64,000 nt of DNA. Origin: Amblyornis subalaris. Lineage: Eukaryota > Chordata > Aves > Passeriformes > Ptilonorhynchidae. Positions 38,918-52,256 of this stretch are shown here, piece by piece; within the stretch, counting starts at the first letter, position 1; every line of letters begins with the position of its first letter. The position numbers were made by a program, and so were the translations under genes. The stretch lies in assembly GCA_018881555.1 (NCBI GenBank), contig JACAXG010000052.1, forward strand, positions 3,596,001 to 3,660,000, written 5' to 3'. The notes under the pieces are model-generated. The model saw only the letters and a list, made by a program, of their open reading frames with translations, ran no database searches and was not told the origin of the DNA.

Positions 38918-39697
38918 TGTCACGGTTTGGACAAACTTAGAAGGAAAACTCGAAGAGTGTCCTCTGCAAAAGATAGGGTTCTAAAACTCCCTTCCTCCCT
39001 ATCTGAGCAATTTCTCAGAGAAAAGTGAGAAAAATTGTTTATTTGACAAACCAGGGTGCTGGGGGGTGCAATGCAGGCACCGAGGGAAGGAAAGAAAAAA
39101 AAAAAATGAATAATGTTAGATAATAAACCTCTTGTGGTGGAGGAACCTGGATGAATTCAGAGTCCTTTTTTCTGGGTGTGGTTTTCTGCTCTGTCCCCAC
39201 CTAGCTGCTAGGGTACAGAGCAGGCTCTCTCCAGGCNAGGGTGTAGGCCCCAGTATGATGGTATGTAGAATGGAGCCCAGTTGTCTGTTGTACAGTTCCA
39301 AAGGAAGAAGGAGAGAAAAAAAACACAGTCCAAGAAAAACTCCAANGAAAGCAAAAAGGTGAATCTCCAACTCTCTGATCTCTCTCTCTCTCTCTTGAGC
39401 AGCGGGCTGAGAGCTAAGAAAAAGTGAAAATGCTCTCTCTCCCTCTTGAGAAAGACAAAGCCAAGAGAAAACTGGCTAGAGAAAAGTAAAAGTAAAAAAA
39501 GAAATTCCCTTCTGAACTGCCGCAGCAAAAGCGGNGACCGAGCAGCAGCAGCTAGTGATAAGCCAGGAATGTAAATGTCCTTGAAGCAGCTGAAGGAAAA
39601 CAGAGAAATTCCTCTGGCAGCTTTAAAGGCACAGAGTTAATATTTTGCGTAAAGCAGGCAATTGGGATATACAGCATTGTAAAGTCACCCCAAGACA
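38918..39697 (-). mobile_element. Solo LTR of an avian endogenous retrovirus (ERVL-like), minus strand
   Basis: A 780-bp element with TG...CA ends. On the minus strand it starts TGTCTTGGGGTGACTTTACA and ends GTTTGTCCAAACCGTGACA. It is flanked by the 5-bp direct repeats AAAAG. On the minus strand an AATAAA polyadenylation signal lies at 39038-39043, about 120 bp before the 3' end, which fits an R/U5 arrangement and sets the orientation. The centre contains (GA/CT) runs (39376-39400, 39430-39450) that produce Arg/Glu and Leu/Ser-rich false frames. No primer-binding site, gag, pol or env sequence flanks it, so it is a solo LTR. The family is assigned from duplication length and remembered ends, not from a search. 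Confidence 0.78.
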
Positions 39698-39702
39698 AAA
39701 AG
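39698..39702. repeat. Target-site duplication AAAAG (right)
   Basis: Exact partner of 38913-38917, directly after the terminal CA of the LTR. Confidence 0.68.
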
Positions 39703-42700
39703 CTTTTGGAGAAATTTACGAGTTTAGAGTTGACAAAGTGGGGTTGATTTCAGCTAACAACTTGATACCTAAATGTAGTCAAACAGGAGTGAGATGTTTG
39801 AGTTCCTATTACAGTAAGCCAAATTATCACTACAGTCAGTGGCCTCTACAGGGATATCTTAACGCCTTTTGAGACATGTCAAGATAATTCACCAGTCCTT
39901 GGCTGTCTCTCCATAAGTGTATAGATCTCCCATAAGTCCTGTGCCAAATCTGCCAATCCCAGTAGTTGTCTTGAGCTTTGCATGGTGTACCTAAACACCT
40001 TTTTTGGNGGAAATGAATAATTCTTGTCCTCCACTGAATATATGTGGAGTTTTCACATCTAGTTCACATGTAGATACCTAATTTAGGTGGCTACAGCTGG
40101 CACCTGATTTCCAACTCAGGTATCTCTTTATAGAAAACCAAGTAACTGGTTTTCTTGGAGCTAGGAGCAGGGTGGGAAATTTCCCAGTTACAGAGTCCAA
40201 AGTTGAAAGCAAATATAGTGTGGTTGTCAAAGAAACATGACTCAGTGACATTAACGCGGGCAAAATTTACAGTAAAACTGAGGATGTATTCTGTTGTGAG
40301 TAAGCTAATGCAATGTCAAGCTGCCTCTGAAAGGGGCAGTCCTTGTTCTCTTGCCCTCATTGTGCCATGGACTTCTCCTTTTTCATTTTAGTGAATCAAA
40401 TATCTGTATCAGCAAGATGAATTAGTTGAGCAGGCTGAGAGGACAAAATACTGCATTTAAAAAAAAAAAAAATTGTATTTTTGAGTTTGTTTTGCACTTG
40501 AACACCATGCAGTGAATCAACTCATCCTGTAGCCACTTCCTTATCCAAGTGAACAGAAAGAAGGAAAAGGAAGCTGAAGACTTCCGTTCAGCTGTTTGTA
40601 CTTACTTATTTGGCATAACCGTAATGCTAGCATTGGCCTAAAGGCATTGGAACAGAGGGAAAGCAACTTATAACACCTGTGTAAATCTATTGCTTATGTT
40701 ATATTTTACCAGATGTTATATTTTACCAGATTTGCTNTTTGTTTTATACACTGTCAATACTTATTATGATGGAAGCCCTACCTCTTGGGAATGATCAGGA
40801 AGACATCTATTTTTCCACAGGTTGGTCGAATAAACTAGTGTGTGTGAGTGCATGTGTGTGCACTTCAGAATGAATCTAGGAATGCTTGAAGCCACTACTT
40901 TTGCCTGGTGATCATACCACCAGGTGTGTGTACTATGAAGACAAATACTTTAAAATAAATGTCTTTTTTTTATTAACCATTTTAAATTTCAATTAAATAT
41001 TTAATATATTAGAAAATAATTTTTAGTCGTTTAAGGCTACTTTTAATCTGCTCTGTAAAGCTGTCTTTTCTGCATGTGATCTCATCCTCATTCTGGCAAA
41101 GTGTTTAAGAATACAAACAACAAAACATTTTTTCTCCATATTCCTTCCAGGTCTTGGGGCAAGTAGCTTAGTTATGTTAAGATGCTTGTTTTGTCTTTTA
41201 AANGTTTTGTGAATCTGTTTGAAGTATCAAAGGAAACCTGAATAAATGAAAAGCAATTTGATGCAGCAAAAAGGATCTAATCATTGGGATCTGTGTTTGT
41301 GTATTCAACCAAAGAGAGAAAAAAACAAAGGAAATGAGATGAAGCCCATAGCTCTCTGCTAATGTCTTCACTTANGTATCAGTATTTTCTTTAATGAAAA
41401 ATCAAAGCTGCTATTGTAGCTGTAGTAGTAGTGCTTTTGGNGGACAAAAGGAAAACACAGAAACCAACATTTATTCTTGGAGAAGATTTTAGGAAGAACA
41501 ATCACAGATTTAAAATTTGGTACTAGTTTTTAAGTGCACACTTGGGGACTTCAACATTTCCAAGGTAACAAACATTTCCCCACATTCCGATAATTTTATT
41601 ACTTGCATGTGAATGAAACTTTGGAACCACACTGCTCAGTAAAGAATGTTTGTAGAGATAAATAAAGGTACAGTGTTGCTTTCATCACAGTCTGAAGTGC
41701 AGAAAATGCAGTACAAGCTTGAATGTCTAAGAAAAGACACCTTCAAATCTGTTGTAAAATAATTATTTTTACTGCAACTTATAACTATTTTTTTTTTAAT
41801 ATCTAGATAGCCTACCACTTTTACAGTATGTTGATCTCTTCATGTGCTAGAACAGAGAGTTATGCATATTTTCATCACAGTGCACTGAACAACTCTTTTA
41901 ATCATATTTTGTTTGCTGGCTGGGGGAAAATTTCCATAATCTTTGTTGTTAAATTGATATTTGATAAATTGATAATCACTACTATCTTGATTAAAACATG
42001 ATTAAAATNCTCTCCAAAGTAGGGAAAAATATGTATACTTTCATGGCTTACATTGTCTATACGTTTTAAGATCATTTAACAAGAAATCTGTTTCACCTCT
42101 TGAAAAAATTCTTAGTAATGTTCTGCAAATTATTACACATCACTATGCTCAGCTGTGTTCATTGTAGGCATGGGATTCTCAAGCACTTAAGATCCCCAGC
42201 ATGTTTGGGTGTTTGTGGGTCTCTCCATGTACAGAACTGTATAGGTCTGGACCGCAAGAAATTACATGAACTTATGAAGTAGAAACCTGTTAATTGCAGG
42301 TTGTCCTTGTGTTTGTCTCTCCTCAGTCTTACAAATGCTTAACTATACAAACTCGATGAGTTTCACAGGAGTTTGAAAGATCCACATTTTGGAGTAGCCA
42401 ANGAAATTGAGATGAGGAAATGGAGGACTCGGTTATGCATCTCTAGCTTTGTTATTCACTTGTTTTGGGAGTCTATTCACTGCTCCATCTGTAGCCACAT
42501 CTAAATTAAAAAATGAAGCTGATGGTGCATCGTGATTACTATCCAGCTGGAAACCGATGTCTCCCTCTTTCCCCCCATACCCAAAATCCCATGGTGACTA
42601 TGTTTGTACTGAAGTCTGTGGCCTCACAAAACACGTGAACATTGCTTGAGAGAATTCTGCTTGGGATAGACCAAACTTGTCATTTTGATGATTTGTTGTG

Positions 42701-43090
42701 GATAAGGCTTAGCCGTGTACTCTGGCTCCATCCACTGTCATCCTTCTGATCAGTGCTTTTGTCCTGGACCAACTGGGTTCCTGAGTATTTCTGCAGAGCC
42801 AGCCACACAGTGCTCTTTGGCTGGCAAAATGCGGAAGAGATGGGGAGTANGTGGAAAAAGGTAAGAATGCCTTAAATTGGGAAACTGAAGGAAGTCCCAG
42901 GAGGTAGCTGGGAAAATTTTCTATCAACTCAACTGAAAATGAGTTAGCAAACTAGACAACAAAGTTCCACTTGACCTAAGCTTTCAGCAACAATGAAAGC
43001 TGTGTACTCACATTATAGACTATGCCCTTATGCACAATATTCTGTATGGAAGATACTGTATCAGTCACATTGTAAAAGACCTAGATCAAC
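39703..43090. other. AT-rich non-genic stretch
   Basis: No supported gene. It contains a poly-A run (about 40458-40471), a 17-bp duplication at 40696-40729 and GT-rich sequence near 40838-40861, followed by a 7-bp inverted repeat CCTGGTG/CACCAGG at about 40904-40924. Confidence 0.6.
40696..40729. repeat. Perfect 17-bp tandem duplication
   Basis: ATGTTATATTTTACCAG occurs twice in direct succession (40696-40712, 40713-40729). Confidence 0.93.
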
Positions 43091-43099
43091 TTAAAAAAA

Positions 43100-43460
43100 T
43101 AAAACCCAATAGAATGATTACAGCCGCTGGATAGAATGACAAGTATTATCAACAAAAATTAATCAGGCGCATCTTTTAGTGAACTCAATTAATAATGTGC
43201 AACAACAGGGTCTCTTTTCTTAAGATGAAAATTAATTAGTGGAGGGAAGGTCACTTGGAGATGCTGACATCACTCATCAGAATGCTCTGGCAGCTCTAAT
43301 TATTTGTCTTCCAGGCTTGGGTGATCAGAAATTATTGCAATACCTGAGCAACATTTTGAAAAAGCTTTGTGCATGGCTCTTTTAATTAGACCTGGTATTT
43401 GATTAATGCAGTGGAAGCATTTAGATCAGCCTCTTATCATTGAGTGACTTAGAAGTTTTA
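43100..43460. promoter_or_regulatory. Possible conserved non-coding element (enhancer-like)
   Basis: The block is dense in homeodomain-type cores (repeated TTAATTA, TAATTA, AATTAAT and ATTAAT), with TGACATCA and TGAGTGACTT motifs and few low-complexity runs. It also holds a fairly GC-balanced segment, GATGCTGACATCACTCATCA. This texture is typical of vertebrate developmental enhancers in gene deserts. No alignment was possible, so conservation is a guess and the limits are approximate. Confidence 0.28.
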
Positions 43461-46400
43461 GGGTATTATAGTGTGCAAGACAGGGTCACTACAGTAGATT
43501 TTTAATTCAGACTTTATAAAAAATCAACTTTAACAATTTAAATGAGCATGTATGTCCTTTCCCTCCTTTACTTTATCATTATCTTGAATGAAATTATATA
43601 TTTCTCAGCATCAAATGAGGTAAACTGCATACTGTGTGAAAATGTAATTTGTGTGTGCATAATAATACATGATTTACATTTATATATATAAATTCCAAAG
43701 CACCTGCTAAATTTGTGCAAGCTGAATTTATNTAAGACTATAGCAAAACAGAACATTGAGCTACACTCTGTAATCTATATTGCATTGACTTTTTATTTAT
43801 TTTGTTTTTATTTATATATAGAAACACACACACTTGCATATACATAAATATATAAGAATGATTTCCTGTTAGTACTATGTGAATAATTTAGAGCAATTTT
43901 CAATGCCTTTGAAGGCAGGCACTGGCTCTTGTTCTAAAGAACCTATCTGCTGGTACAGGTTGTACTGGNAACTGAGTATTAGGCAAACACAAAGAATATG
44001 AATATTATTAAATGCAAGAAACACAGTAATGAATAAATAAAAATACTACACATTCAGGAGAAGAGAACAGTGGCAAAAATAATATCCATCAAATATCTCA
44101 ATCAAACAATAAAAAGCCACCACGGACACTTAGGGATGACAAATGCTCTTAGTAGATGGCAGCTTTCCACTTCCTGTGCCTCTGAAGTCTNGCTGGTTAG
44201 TCTGGAAACACAACCAGCTTTTTCTGTCCATGGCTCCTCCCTGGCCAATGGATCTAATTATTTTAAAGTGTTCCTAAAGCAAGTCTGAGCTTCTAATATA
44301 CTGATTGTTACAAGTACACAAAATGTGTGAAAAATATTATTTATTGTTATAACTTGGTTTTTTTATTAATCAATTTTGATTAGGAAAGAAGCTTAAATTT
44401 ATAGCATATACAGAATACCATTGAAAATACAGAATAACATTTCACAAGCAAAAAATAGGGCAAATCAGTGACATATTTCCCCTATGTTTTAAAATCAAAN
44501 TAAACATTCAAATGAGTACAATTCTATGGAAGTTAATGTAATTGTTCTGGCTGAACACTAGATTTGGCCCATTATGTTGTATTCTCTCTCTGATTTCCTC
44601 ACAGCATGGTTTTATTATGACACAGCTTTAAATCATAAACTTATTCAGTCTAAGAGACTATAAAATAGAGTAATCAATTTTTATTTTTGATGTATTTGGT
44701 TATTTACAGCTTCATTGTCCAACTTGGGAATATGCAGCACTGATATACCACCACTGACTTCAANAGAATTATACCCCTTTATACTGAGGCTGAATTTGGC
44801 AATAACTGCTAAAAATGAACATATCCAAAAAAGGTAATAAATTGNAATTTCTCATAAAACCCTGTGAAATTGCTTGCAATCTCCTATTACTTAAAGTTCT
44901 NAAAAATTATATTGTACTGTATCAGGTATAATTTGTTAGTATCACCCAGATGGTAAAGGGCCTAGAAATTACNTTCCGGGTGTAAGGGATCATATCCTGA
45001 AACAAAAATACTCTTGCAGTATAACCTTAAGATCAGTCAAGGCCACAGAGGATAGTTTTCCTCGAGGTTTATGTTGTGGTAAGTCAGTTTTTGTTTCACT
45101 TGCCAGTTGAGCTGACTTGCAGGAATGAAGGGGTGAGCTTCTGTAGAGCTGCCCAGATCTACAGAATTGTTCCAAACATTGATTTCTCATTGTNCACCAG
45201 AGCTATTATCATAAAGCAAGTATAGTACTTCTCTGCAGCAGTGGGATTCTAAGGAATAGATTTCAGTGAGCTTTTAGTTTAGTTTTTGTAGTCAAAATTT
45301 AATATTGAAATAAACTTCATNCTACTAAATGAAAATATATTGAAAATATCAAGAAGATTTTCAGATACAGCTAGTGCTTTGAAAGTTATTTTCTATGAAG
45401 GAACAAGCTCTTCCTGGTAATTTTATTTAGGCTTACACTGGATCCAAATTGGGAACAGCTGTTTGGCTTTTTAGACAATGCCCTGGAAAATTTCATAAAC
45501 ATTTGTGGAGGCAAATTCTGGAAGATTTCATATTAAATGATGCAAAACATAAACATTCTGGTTTTTACATCACGTGGCCTGGTACTTAAAAAGGTGCTAA
45601 TATGNGTTAAAAGTTACCTTTGAAAGAATAGAACAAATAATAATGTGGTGAAAGAATACAAGATAATTTATCTTTCACTTATAATTCTGGGCAATTTAAG
45701 ATTGATTTTTGACTTGTGAACCAGTACGTAGCTTACTCAAATTTCATTGCTTTACTATTAGAAAGAGTACATTTTACTCTCCTACCAATTTTAGTTTAAT
45801 GTAATTCTTCCAGTAGTATGCTGTCACACCCGTTTGCAGGAAATATGTTTCAAATTTCTGTGTGAAATTCATCACACCAGAGCAGGGGCATGATTTAGTT
45901 GCTTACTCAGAGGTGTCTAACATCATATGAGATTCCATGTGGTACCTTCTTCACCCTCNAGATGCCATTCCTAGAGTTCGTCACATCTGTACCTCTACTG
46001 TCGGCCTGTGCAGACACAGACATTTGGGGTATCCTTCCTTAACATATCTATCTGTAATTTTACTATTATTTTACTGTACCTGAGATCTGAACTTGAAAAG
46101 AATGAAAATGCTCAAGCAAATGCTAAAAATACCCCAAATTCCGATACCATTTGATGCTTCAGAATAAATCAGTGGTTGAAATCTCCTTGAGCTGTGCACA
46201 AAACAATGTCAGGTAAACTCAGATAGATTTTATGGCAGCTCTATTTAGCAGATGTTTCCAGTCATTTTCTGTTTAGAAATGCATTTTATGTCTTTATTCA
46301 TTGTAGCTTTCTTATTAACTCCTTTTTTTATTACTTATCACTAAAAAGACAAACTCCTAGAACTTTATGGCTAAATATTGCTGTGAGTTTACTTATGGAA

Positions 46401-47469
46401 TTTTTGGGATAACACTTATGTAATTTGCAACAGTAAACTAGACAACAGAATTTAATCTCAATAATGTGGAGAACTTCATAGGCACATGACAGCAAAAAAT
46501 AAATGTATGGAAAATAACTGCAGTAAGTCAAACACTTGGGTTCATTTTACAGTCTATTATTAAACAAACTTTGTCCACTGTTCTTCATTNTTCATGAATA
46601 TCTATTACAGAATCTTTTATAGAGAGCCATACTTGTTGATTTTTCATTAAAAAGTTGTGTATAGAATATTGTTCCTTCCAGATTTCAGTATGTCATAGCA
46701 GCATTTGGCACATATTTATATGAATGTACATTTTGATGCCTTCTTGAAATAAAAATCTGTGAAGTTTTTTAAAGGACTGGCTTTGCTCATTGTTTAAAAT
46801 GATTTACTTTGTACCAGATGCCTGATGTAATTTATGTTAATGTTAATTAACAATATTTGAAGCAAATAATGATAAATAGATGCCCCCCCAAACATTATGC
46901 ATCTAGTTGTCTAAGTAATCAAATTAGCACAAGCTTTGCCAGTGTTGAGACATAGGTCTTTATTAGAAAAAGTATACATCATTCCAGATGTGATATTTCT
47001 TATGCTTATTATTTTGATCAAACCTGAATCACAAAATTACTCTAAAGAAATTTACTACCTTTGGAAACCCTGTTTATCTCTGATTCTGAAGGCTAAGCTT
47101 TCTTTCTCCTTCCTGCAATACTAGATTAAAAGAACTCCAAGTTTAAAAAAATAATGTAAAGTACTTTGTTTTGTACAACTCCTTTGTTAAAAGGCCCTCA
47201 GCTTTCATAATAAAAGTAAAATCAGTTATTTCCATCGATTTATAAAANGCATTGAACTCTCTCCTTGAGCTGCTTTAATAACATAACCATATCATGAAGA
47301 TAAGCTTTTATGTGTTTTGATTTTGACCTCCATACCAAATGCTAACTAATGGATAAAGAGAAGGTACACACTTATAGATATATTTAAGTTGTGCATTGCA
47401 TTTTATAGGAATTAAATAAATATTAGACAAACTCCTACCACTCTTTGTTTAGCTATGTGGGGCTCAGCT
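43461..47469. other. AT-rich non-genic stretch
   Basis: No supported gene. It contains a TA-rich tract near 43679-43690 and a short old repeat remnant at 44735-44800. Open frames are 60-72 codons and anonymous. Confidence 0.6.
44735..44800. mobile_element. Remnant of an ancient amniote repeat
   Basis: CACTGACTTCAA followed by AATTATACCCCTTTATACTG and GGCTGAATTTGGC resembles the 'ccactgacttcaatggagttacacc ... gaatttggc' pattern of an old, abundant reptile/bird interspersed repeat. The match is short and from memory. Confidence 0.35.
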
Positions 47470-47960
47470 GTGTTGCTTCTAACCCTAACTACATCACTTC
47501 AAATTACCAGTAAATTAACAGAGTAACACTTTCAACCTCAGAGCAGATTTGATCCAAATAGTCCTTAAATGCCATTTCTGTTCCTATTAACCTAAAGATC
47601 GGCATAGCAGATATTTTCGTAAGGCTGCCCAGCAATACAGGGCATTAATGGCTAAGTTGTGACAGCACTTTTCATGATGATTTATGATTCAGTGTTTAAC
47701 TTGATTACTCCACTGCTGACTCTGAATACTATTTCAATTAGTGCACAGAAGGTCACATCACAAATATTCCTCTATAATCTATTCCTATTAACACTAATAC
47801 ACAGAGTAACCAAATCTTTTCACCCTTGTTGATTCAAACCATCCATAGCACTAACTGCAGACTTGTTTACCAGTTTACTGCTCTGGACACATCTGAAATG
47901 GTAATTTTCAGTCCTTTGAGTATCATTAATAGCTGTACCATGCCATTGTGAATAAGCATC
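47470..47960. promoter_or_regulatory. Possible conserved non-coding element
   Basis: A 0.5-kb block of unusually complex, repeat-free sequence with clustered factor-like motifs: TTAATGGCTAAG, TGTGACAGCAC, GATGATTTATGATTC, CAATTAGTGC and AGGTCACATCAC. It has the look of a deeply conserved enhancer, but no comparison could be made. Confidence 0.25.
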
Positions 47961-50900
47961 CCTCTGCTGCTCTGTGTGCATTAATAATTATCAAAGACTT
48001 AGATATTTTAAATGAAAGGTACATTTTCAGAAAGAACTCACATCTGAATTATTATTTCACAGCTAATCATGAAGGGGAAAATAATAAGCAGATAGTTAAG
48101 AAACACAATGGGACAGGTGAGCAAGTTAAACTCAGGACCATATATAAATCTGGGGGTAGGAGGCTTAGTNAAGATGAAATCTGTGAGCTGTGCTTTGCTT
48201 GATGGTTATATATCACATTCCTGCATACAGCTCTACTGTTATTGGCAGTAAATGAGGAGCAAGTCAAGTTTGGAGACCTAAAAACAGAAGCATGAGAAAG
48301 CTAGTCAGCTCAACCAGAAACCTTGATTCTCCTGGTCCTGCTCCCTTCTGCCTAACTCTGAGAGTCTTGAAGAAGTACTTTTGTGCCTCAAACCTCAGGA
48401 GGAGAGGCTAGCTAATGCTTCCAACTCAGGTTCTGGCTGCCTCACTTTTGTCAGGATGGGCTTTTATCTGTTTCATATTTTAGTTTTGTTGGGTTCAATA
48501 AATTGAATTTCCCTCTCTCCATATTCTCCAAGGGGAATTGCACCAGTGGACATTTTTAACAGGTGAAGATTAGTCTCTACCAAAACTACAGCAATAGCTG
48601 TTGCCCCACATTCTTTTGAAAATGTAGCCAGTGGATTTGGTGCTATTATTTTACTAGTTCAGGGGTTAGTGCACTTGACTATACAATAGGAAATTGAAGT
48701 GCAAATTGTGTGCCTGTGATAAAGAATGCAAGAACTGCNCCCTCCAAGCAGGTTATCCTCTCTGACAAGCTGTGTAGAACATTTCTCCCCTCAAACTTCA
48801 GCCATCCAGATGTTACATTTCTCTTCTGAGTTAACTCCCTAGTTCCCCTCGTAGCCGAGTGAGACTGGGAGGGCACTGTCCGCCATGCTAAAATAGTTCC
48901 CAGGTATTTAGAGTCACTGTAGGTACCTGGACGTGTCCTACCCAGGCTTCTGTCTACTGCTGCAGTAGTGCACAGGTCTCCTGTGATTCCTGTGCTACTC
49001 CTGCTGGGCCGGTATGTCTCTGAGACCCTTCAAATGCTGAATCCCACCAAAGACTTGTAGCTTTTGGTTTTTCCAGGTTGAGTGAGATGATGGGCTTTGT
49101 AGAGGTGATACAAGTTCTCTAGATGAAGTTTTGCATCATATAAATTATGACTTTTTCACTGAGCAGAAGAGGGAACAAAATTCCCTGATATCATGGGCAG
49201 GGCATTAACTGGACAATAGAGTGGGACTACTTCCCAACTCCTTAGACGTTTAAGACAAGCTGATTTCATGTTAACATGAAGTAGGATTAGACACCCTCAT
49301 GGAAATAGCTTGTATTTCTAGCCTTTCAGGAGTTTTAAAAATACAAATGCAAATATTATCAGTGTAGCTGAGAAGAATACAATCACAGTCTTATTTCTTG
49401 AAGAAAATTTTTCTGGGTCTGGGAATGGACTCTGTTTTGAGTTGGCTGGCTTTAGTGGATGTGAGTGCATTAATGTTTTAACTCAGATCAGGAATACGCT
49501 TTTAAAGTCAGTAACCAAATTGTTCCCAATTTCCACGTTGTGGCAGAGCAATTTTAAGAGTGCATGAACTGGATTCCCTTTGGGATGAAATTAGCACAAA
49601 GAATGTCATCTAGGAACCCCCAAAGGAGCTCCAGCTGCTAATTTATGTTCATCTTGTGGACCAGATTAGAAGTCCACAGTAAATTCCCCCCTAAACATCT
49701 CTGTGTATGTCAGGTCCTTAGTAGCAGCCGTTAAAGACATTGTGTGCAGGTCAAAGCAAGGGTGCTTTTAGCCAGTAAAAACCCAAGAATAAACTTGAAG
49801 TTAGTAATTAATACTTTGATTTGTTAATAATGTATACACCTAGAAGGTAACTAGAGTGTTTTGAAATGGAATTAAATCACATCATTATTACATTCATTAT
49901 TTTATAGATAAGTTTCTTTTTTTTTCCCCCCCAAAGACTGCATTCACAGCTAGCTTACACAAATCTGTTGTTAATTTGCACACAGATGTCACTCTCTGCA
50001 GGACATAAAAACAAAGCAGAGATAGCCAGCAGTACTATTTGTTGTGGCATCATATTTACAGAGGCAGCCTGGCTTTCATGAGTGTTTTTTACAAAACAAA
50101 GCAAGCTCTCCAGACAGAAAATGTACAAAGCTCTAATTTGCTGTTCACGAATNTTTATGTAGTTACCTATTCATATGCTGTATTGCATGTACTCTTNTTG
50201 AAAAACATAAAATTGCTGAAAATTGAAGTGTTGGAATCATTTCTAGAACAATGGTACTGTTTCCCACTGTGTTGCAAAATGTGCCTGACTGCAGTTTTGG
50301 ACAACGTTTTTCAGTGGACAAAAATTGTGACTTTTTCTTTTCCAAGTTTTATCATGCTGAAACTTCCAGCAAATATTTAAAAATGAACCATGCTGACAAC
50401 CTCTTTTTTCACATAGCTGGTAGGAAATGAGTTGAGAACTAACATGTATTGAATTGAATTGAGTAGCTAACATGGATATCTGAGAGTTGTAGGAGAAGAA
50501 TTTACTTTCAGGAATTACAGCTTGGGAATAGATGTGTAGTGCTAACTTCCAGATGGAGGTTTATGACAGCCACCTACTGACTTATACCTCTGGCAAAATG
50601 CAAGTAAGCTTAGACAAATTTATTTAAGTCCATAAATCTATAGGTAAACTACATAAATAGCCTGAACTTGCAGCATTTAAGGATGAAACAACACAAAATT
50701 GTATTGATTACTATGTAGAATAACTTTCCCTTATCTCTACTGTAAGTTTTGTCTCTACTGTGATCAATGTGAAGAAGTATATGACAGCATAAACAGCACC
50801 ATTTTATTTTGGTATTTTACCCCTGATATTTGTGATTATGGCACAAACAGGAGAAGTATTAAAGGAATAATGTGCCTTAAGAACTGAAGAAACTAGTGGT

Positions 50901-52250
50901 AAAACTCTGCCCTTTCGTAAGAGATTTCCCTTTGCGCACTAAGTACATAGGGATATGTGCAATGTTGTTACATGAATGACTCAACTATAACATTATTTCA
51001 TTCATTATTCTACTTTAGCTTTAAAATACAATTCACTAGCTGTTTGTAGAGAAGAGGGCCTGGATTTGGAAGGCAGNCACTCGTAGGTACACGTGAGTCT
51101 TCATGAACAGATATGCATACATTAAAGCATCTCGGGTAATAATGTTGCTTATGAAGTGTCACTTACACAACATACTGTGTTGTAAGTTTAAATTGTATTT
51201 TGAGTTTCTGTCCAGATTAGTAAGATATGAATTCAAGGACTAATACTGTTTTCTGCAGATACTTCAAGACACAGGAATTTGATTTATTCTTCTGTATTAA
51301 CCTTTTCTGCCTGCAATAAATATAAAGGGACGCCAGTAGCAAAAATGCTTTTACATCTTTGGTACACTTAGTGAAGTCCCTTATTGTTAAAATTCTTTTG
51401 CTTTGTTGTATGAAATGTCCAAGTGATTTGAAAAAGAATGAAAATTTACCACGAAATCATGCATGATAATTGCAATAAAATGACAGAACTTAATTTCCTA
51501 AAATAATCACAACAGTAGCTGTCACATGACATTGGAAAACAAAACTAAAGAAACCAATATTCCTCTATTTCTTGCTCAGTGTGAATTCTAAAACATCTTC
51601 AGACAATTCAGTATTCCATGTGACGTGTACCCCAATGCAGTGCTTTTAAATAAATCTATAGGAAANAAACTGATGTTTATGGGAATAAAACAAGCATCAC
51701 TACTTCTAGTACTTAAGTGAATTGAGGACCATTCTTGGTACGTGTAACTAGAAGTGCTCGTCTTTCTAACTTGTATTTAACATCTAAAGTTAACCTTATG
51801 GAAGGTCACACCAGTTCTTTAGCAAATGCACCAACATTTTCAAATTTCAGAAGTGGTCTGAATCATTGCAGAAGGGAGGGAATGAGAACTACAGAAGAGC
51901 AGGCTGGAGGGAACATGTGCAGAGCTGGACAAAGGAAGAAGCGATTGATAGCAATATAGAGAGAAAGGACTGGCATGGGCAAAGTAGTAGACAAGCTGTG
52001 CCTGGACATTATAGAGGATGGGGAAAGAAAGCCTGCAAGCACTAACAGCCGCTTCTCTCCCGAGTCCTAAACAGAGNAGCTGCGATGCAACACCCCTCAG
52101 TTTTATGGGACATGGCTGCACAACTGGAAAACAAGCATCTTACTCCCTCTGGAGCCTACGTCAGAACGAAATAGACTTTGTTTTCACTTTATGGCTTTTT
52201 TGCTGTGTTTTCTGACTTTGTTCTTTAGTTATTCCTTTGTCTTTTTTTTT
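47961..52250. other. Non-genic stretch
   Basis: No supported gene. A T/C homopolymer run occurs near 49917-49933. The open frames are short; the longest, 50039-50380 (plus), contains two N bases and has no recognisable features. Confidence 0.6.
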
Positions 52251-52251
52251 T

Positions 52252-52256
52252 CTTAT
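52252..52256. repeat. Target-site duplication CTTAT (left)
   Basis: It matches 52931-52935. The similarity runs on by two more bases (CTTATTG on both sides), so the exact duplication length is 5-7. Confidence 0.72.

Noticed and set aside
39376..39528. Leu/Phe-rich signal-peptide-like frame on the minus strand
   Set aside because: Caused by CT/GA runs within the ERVL-like LTR.
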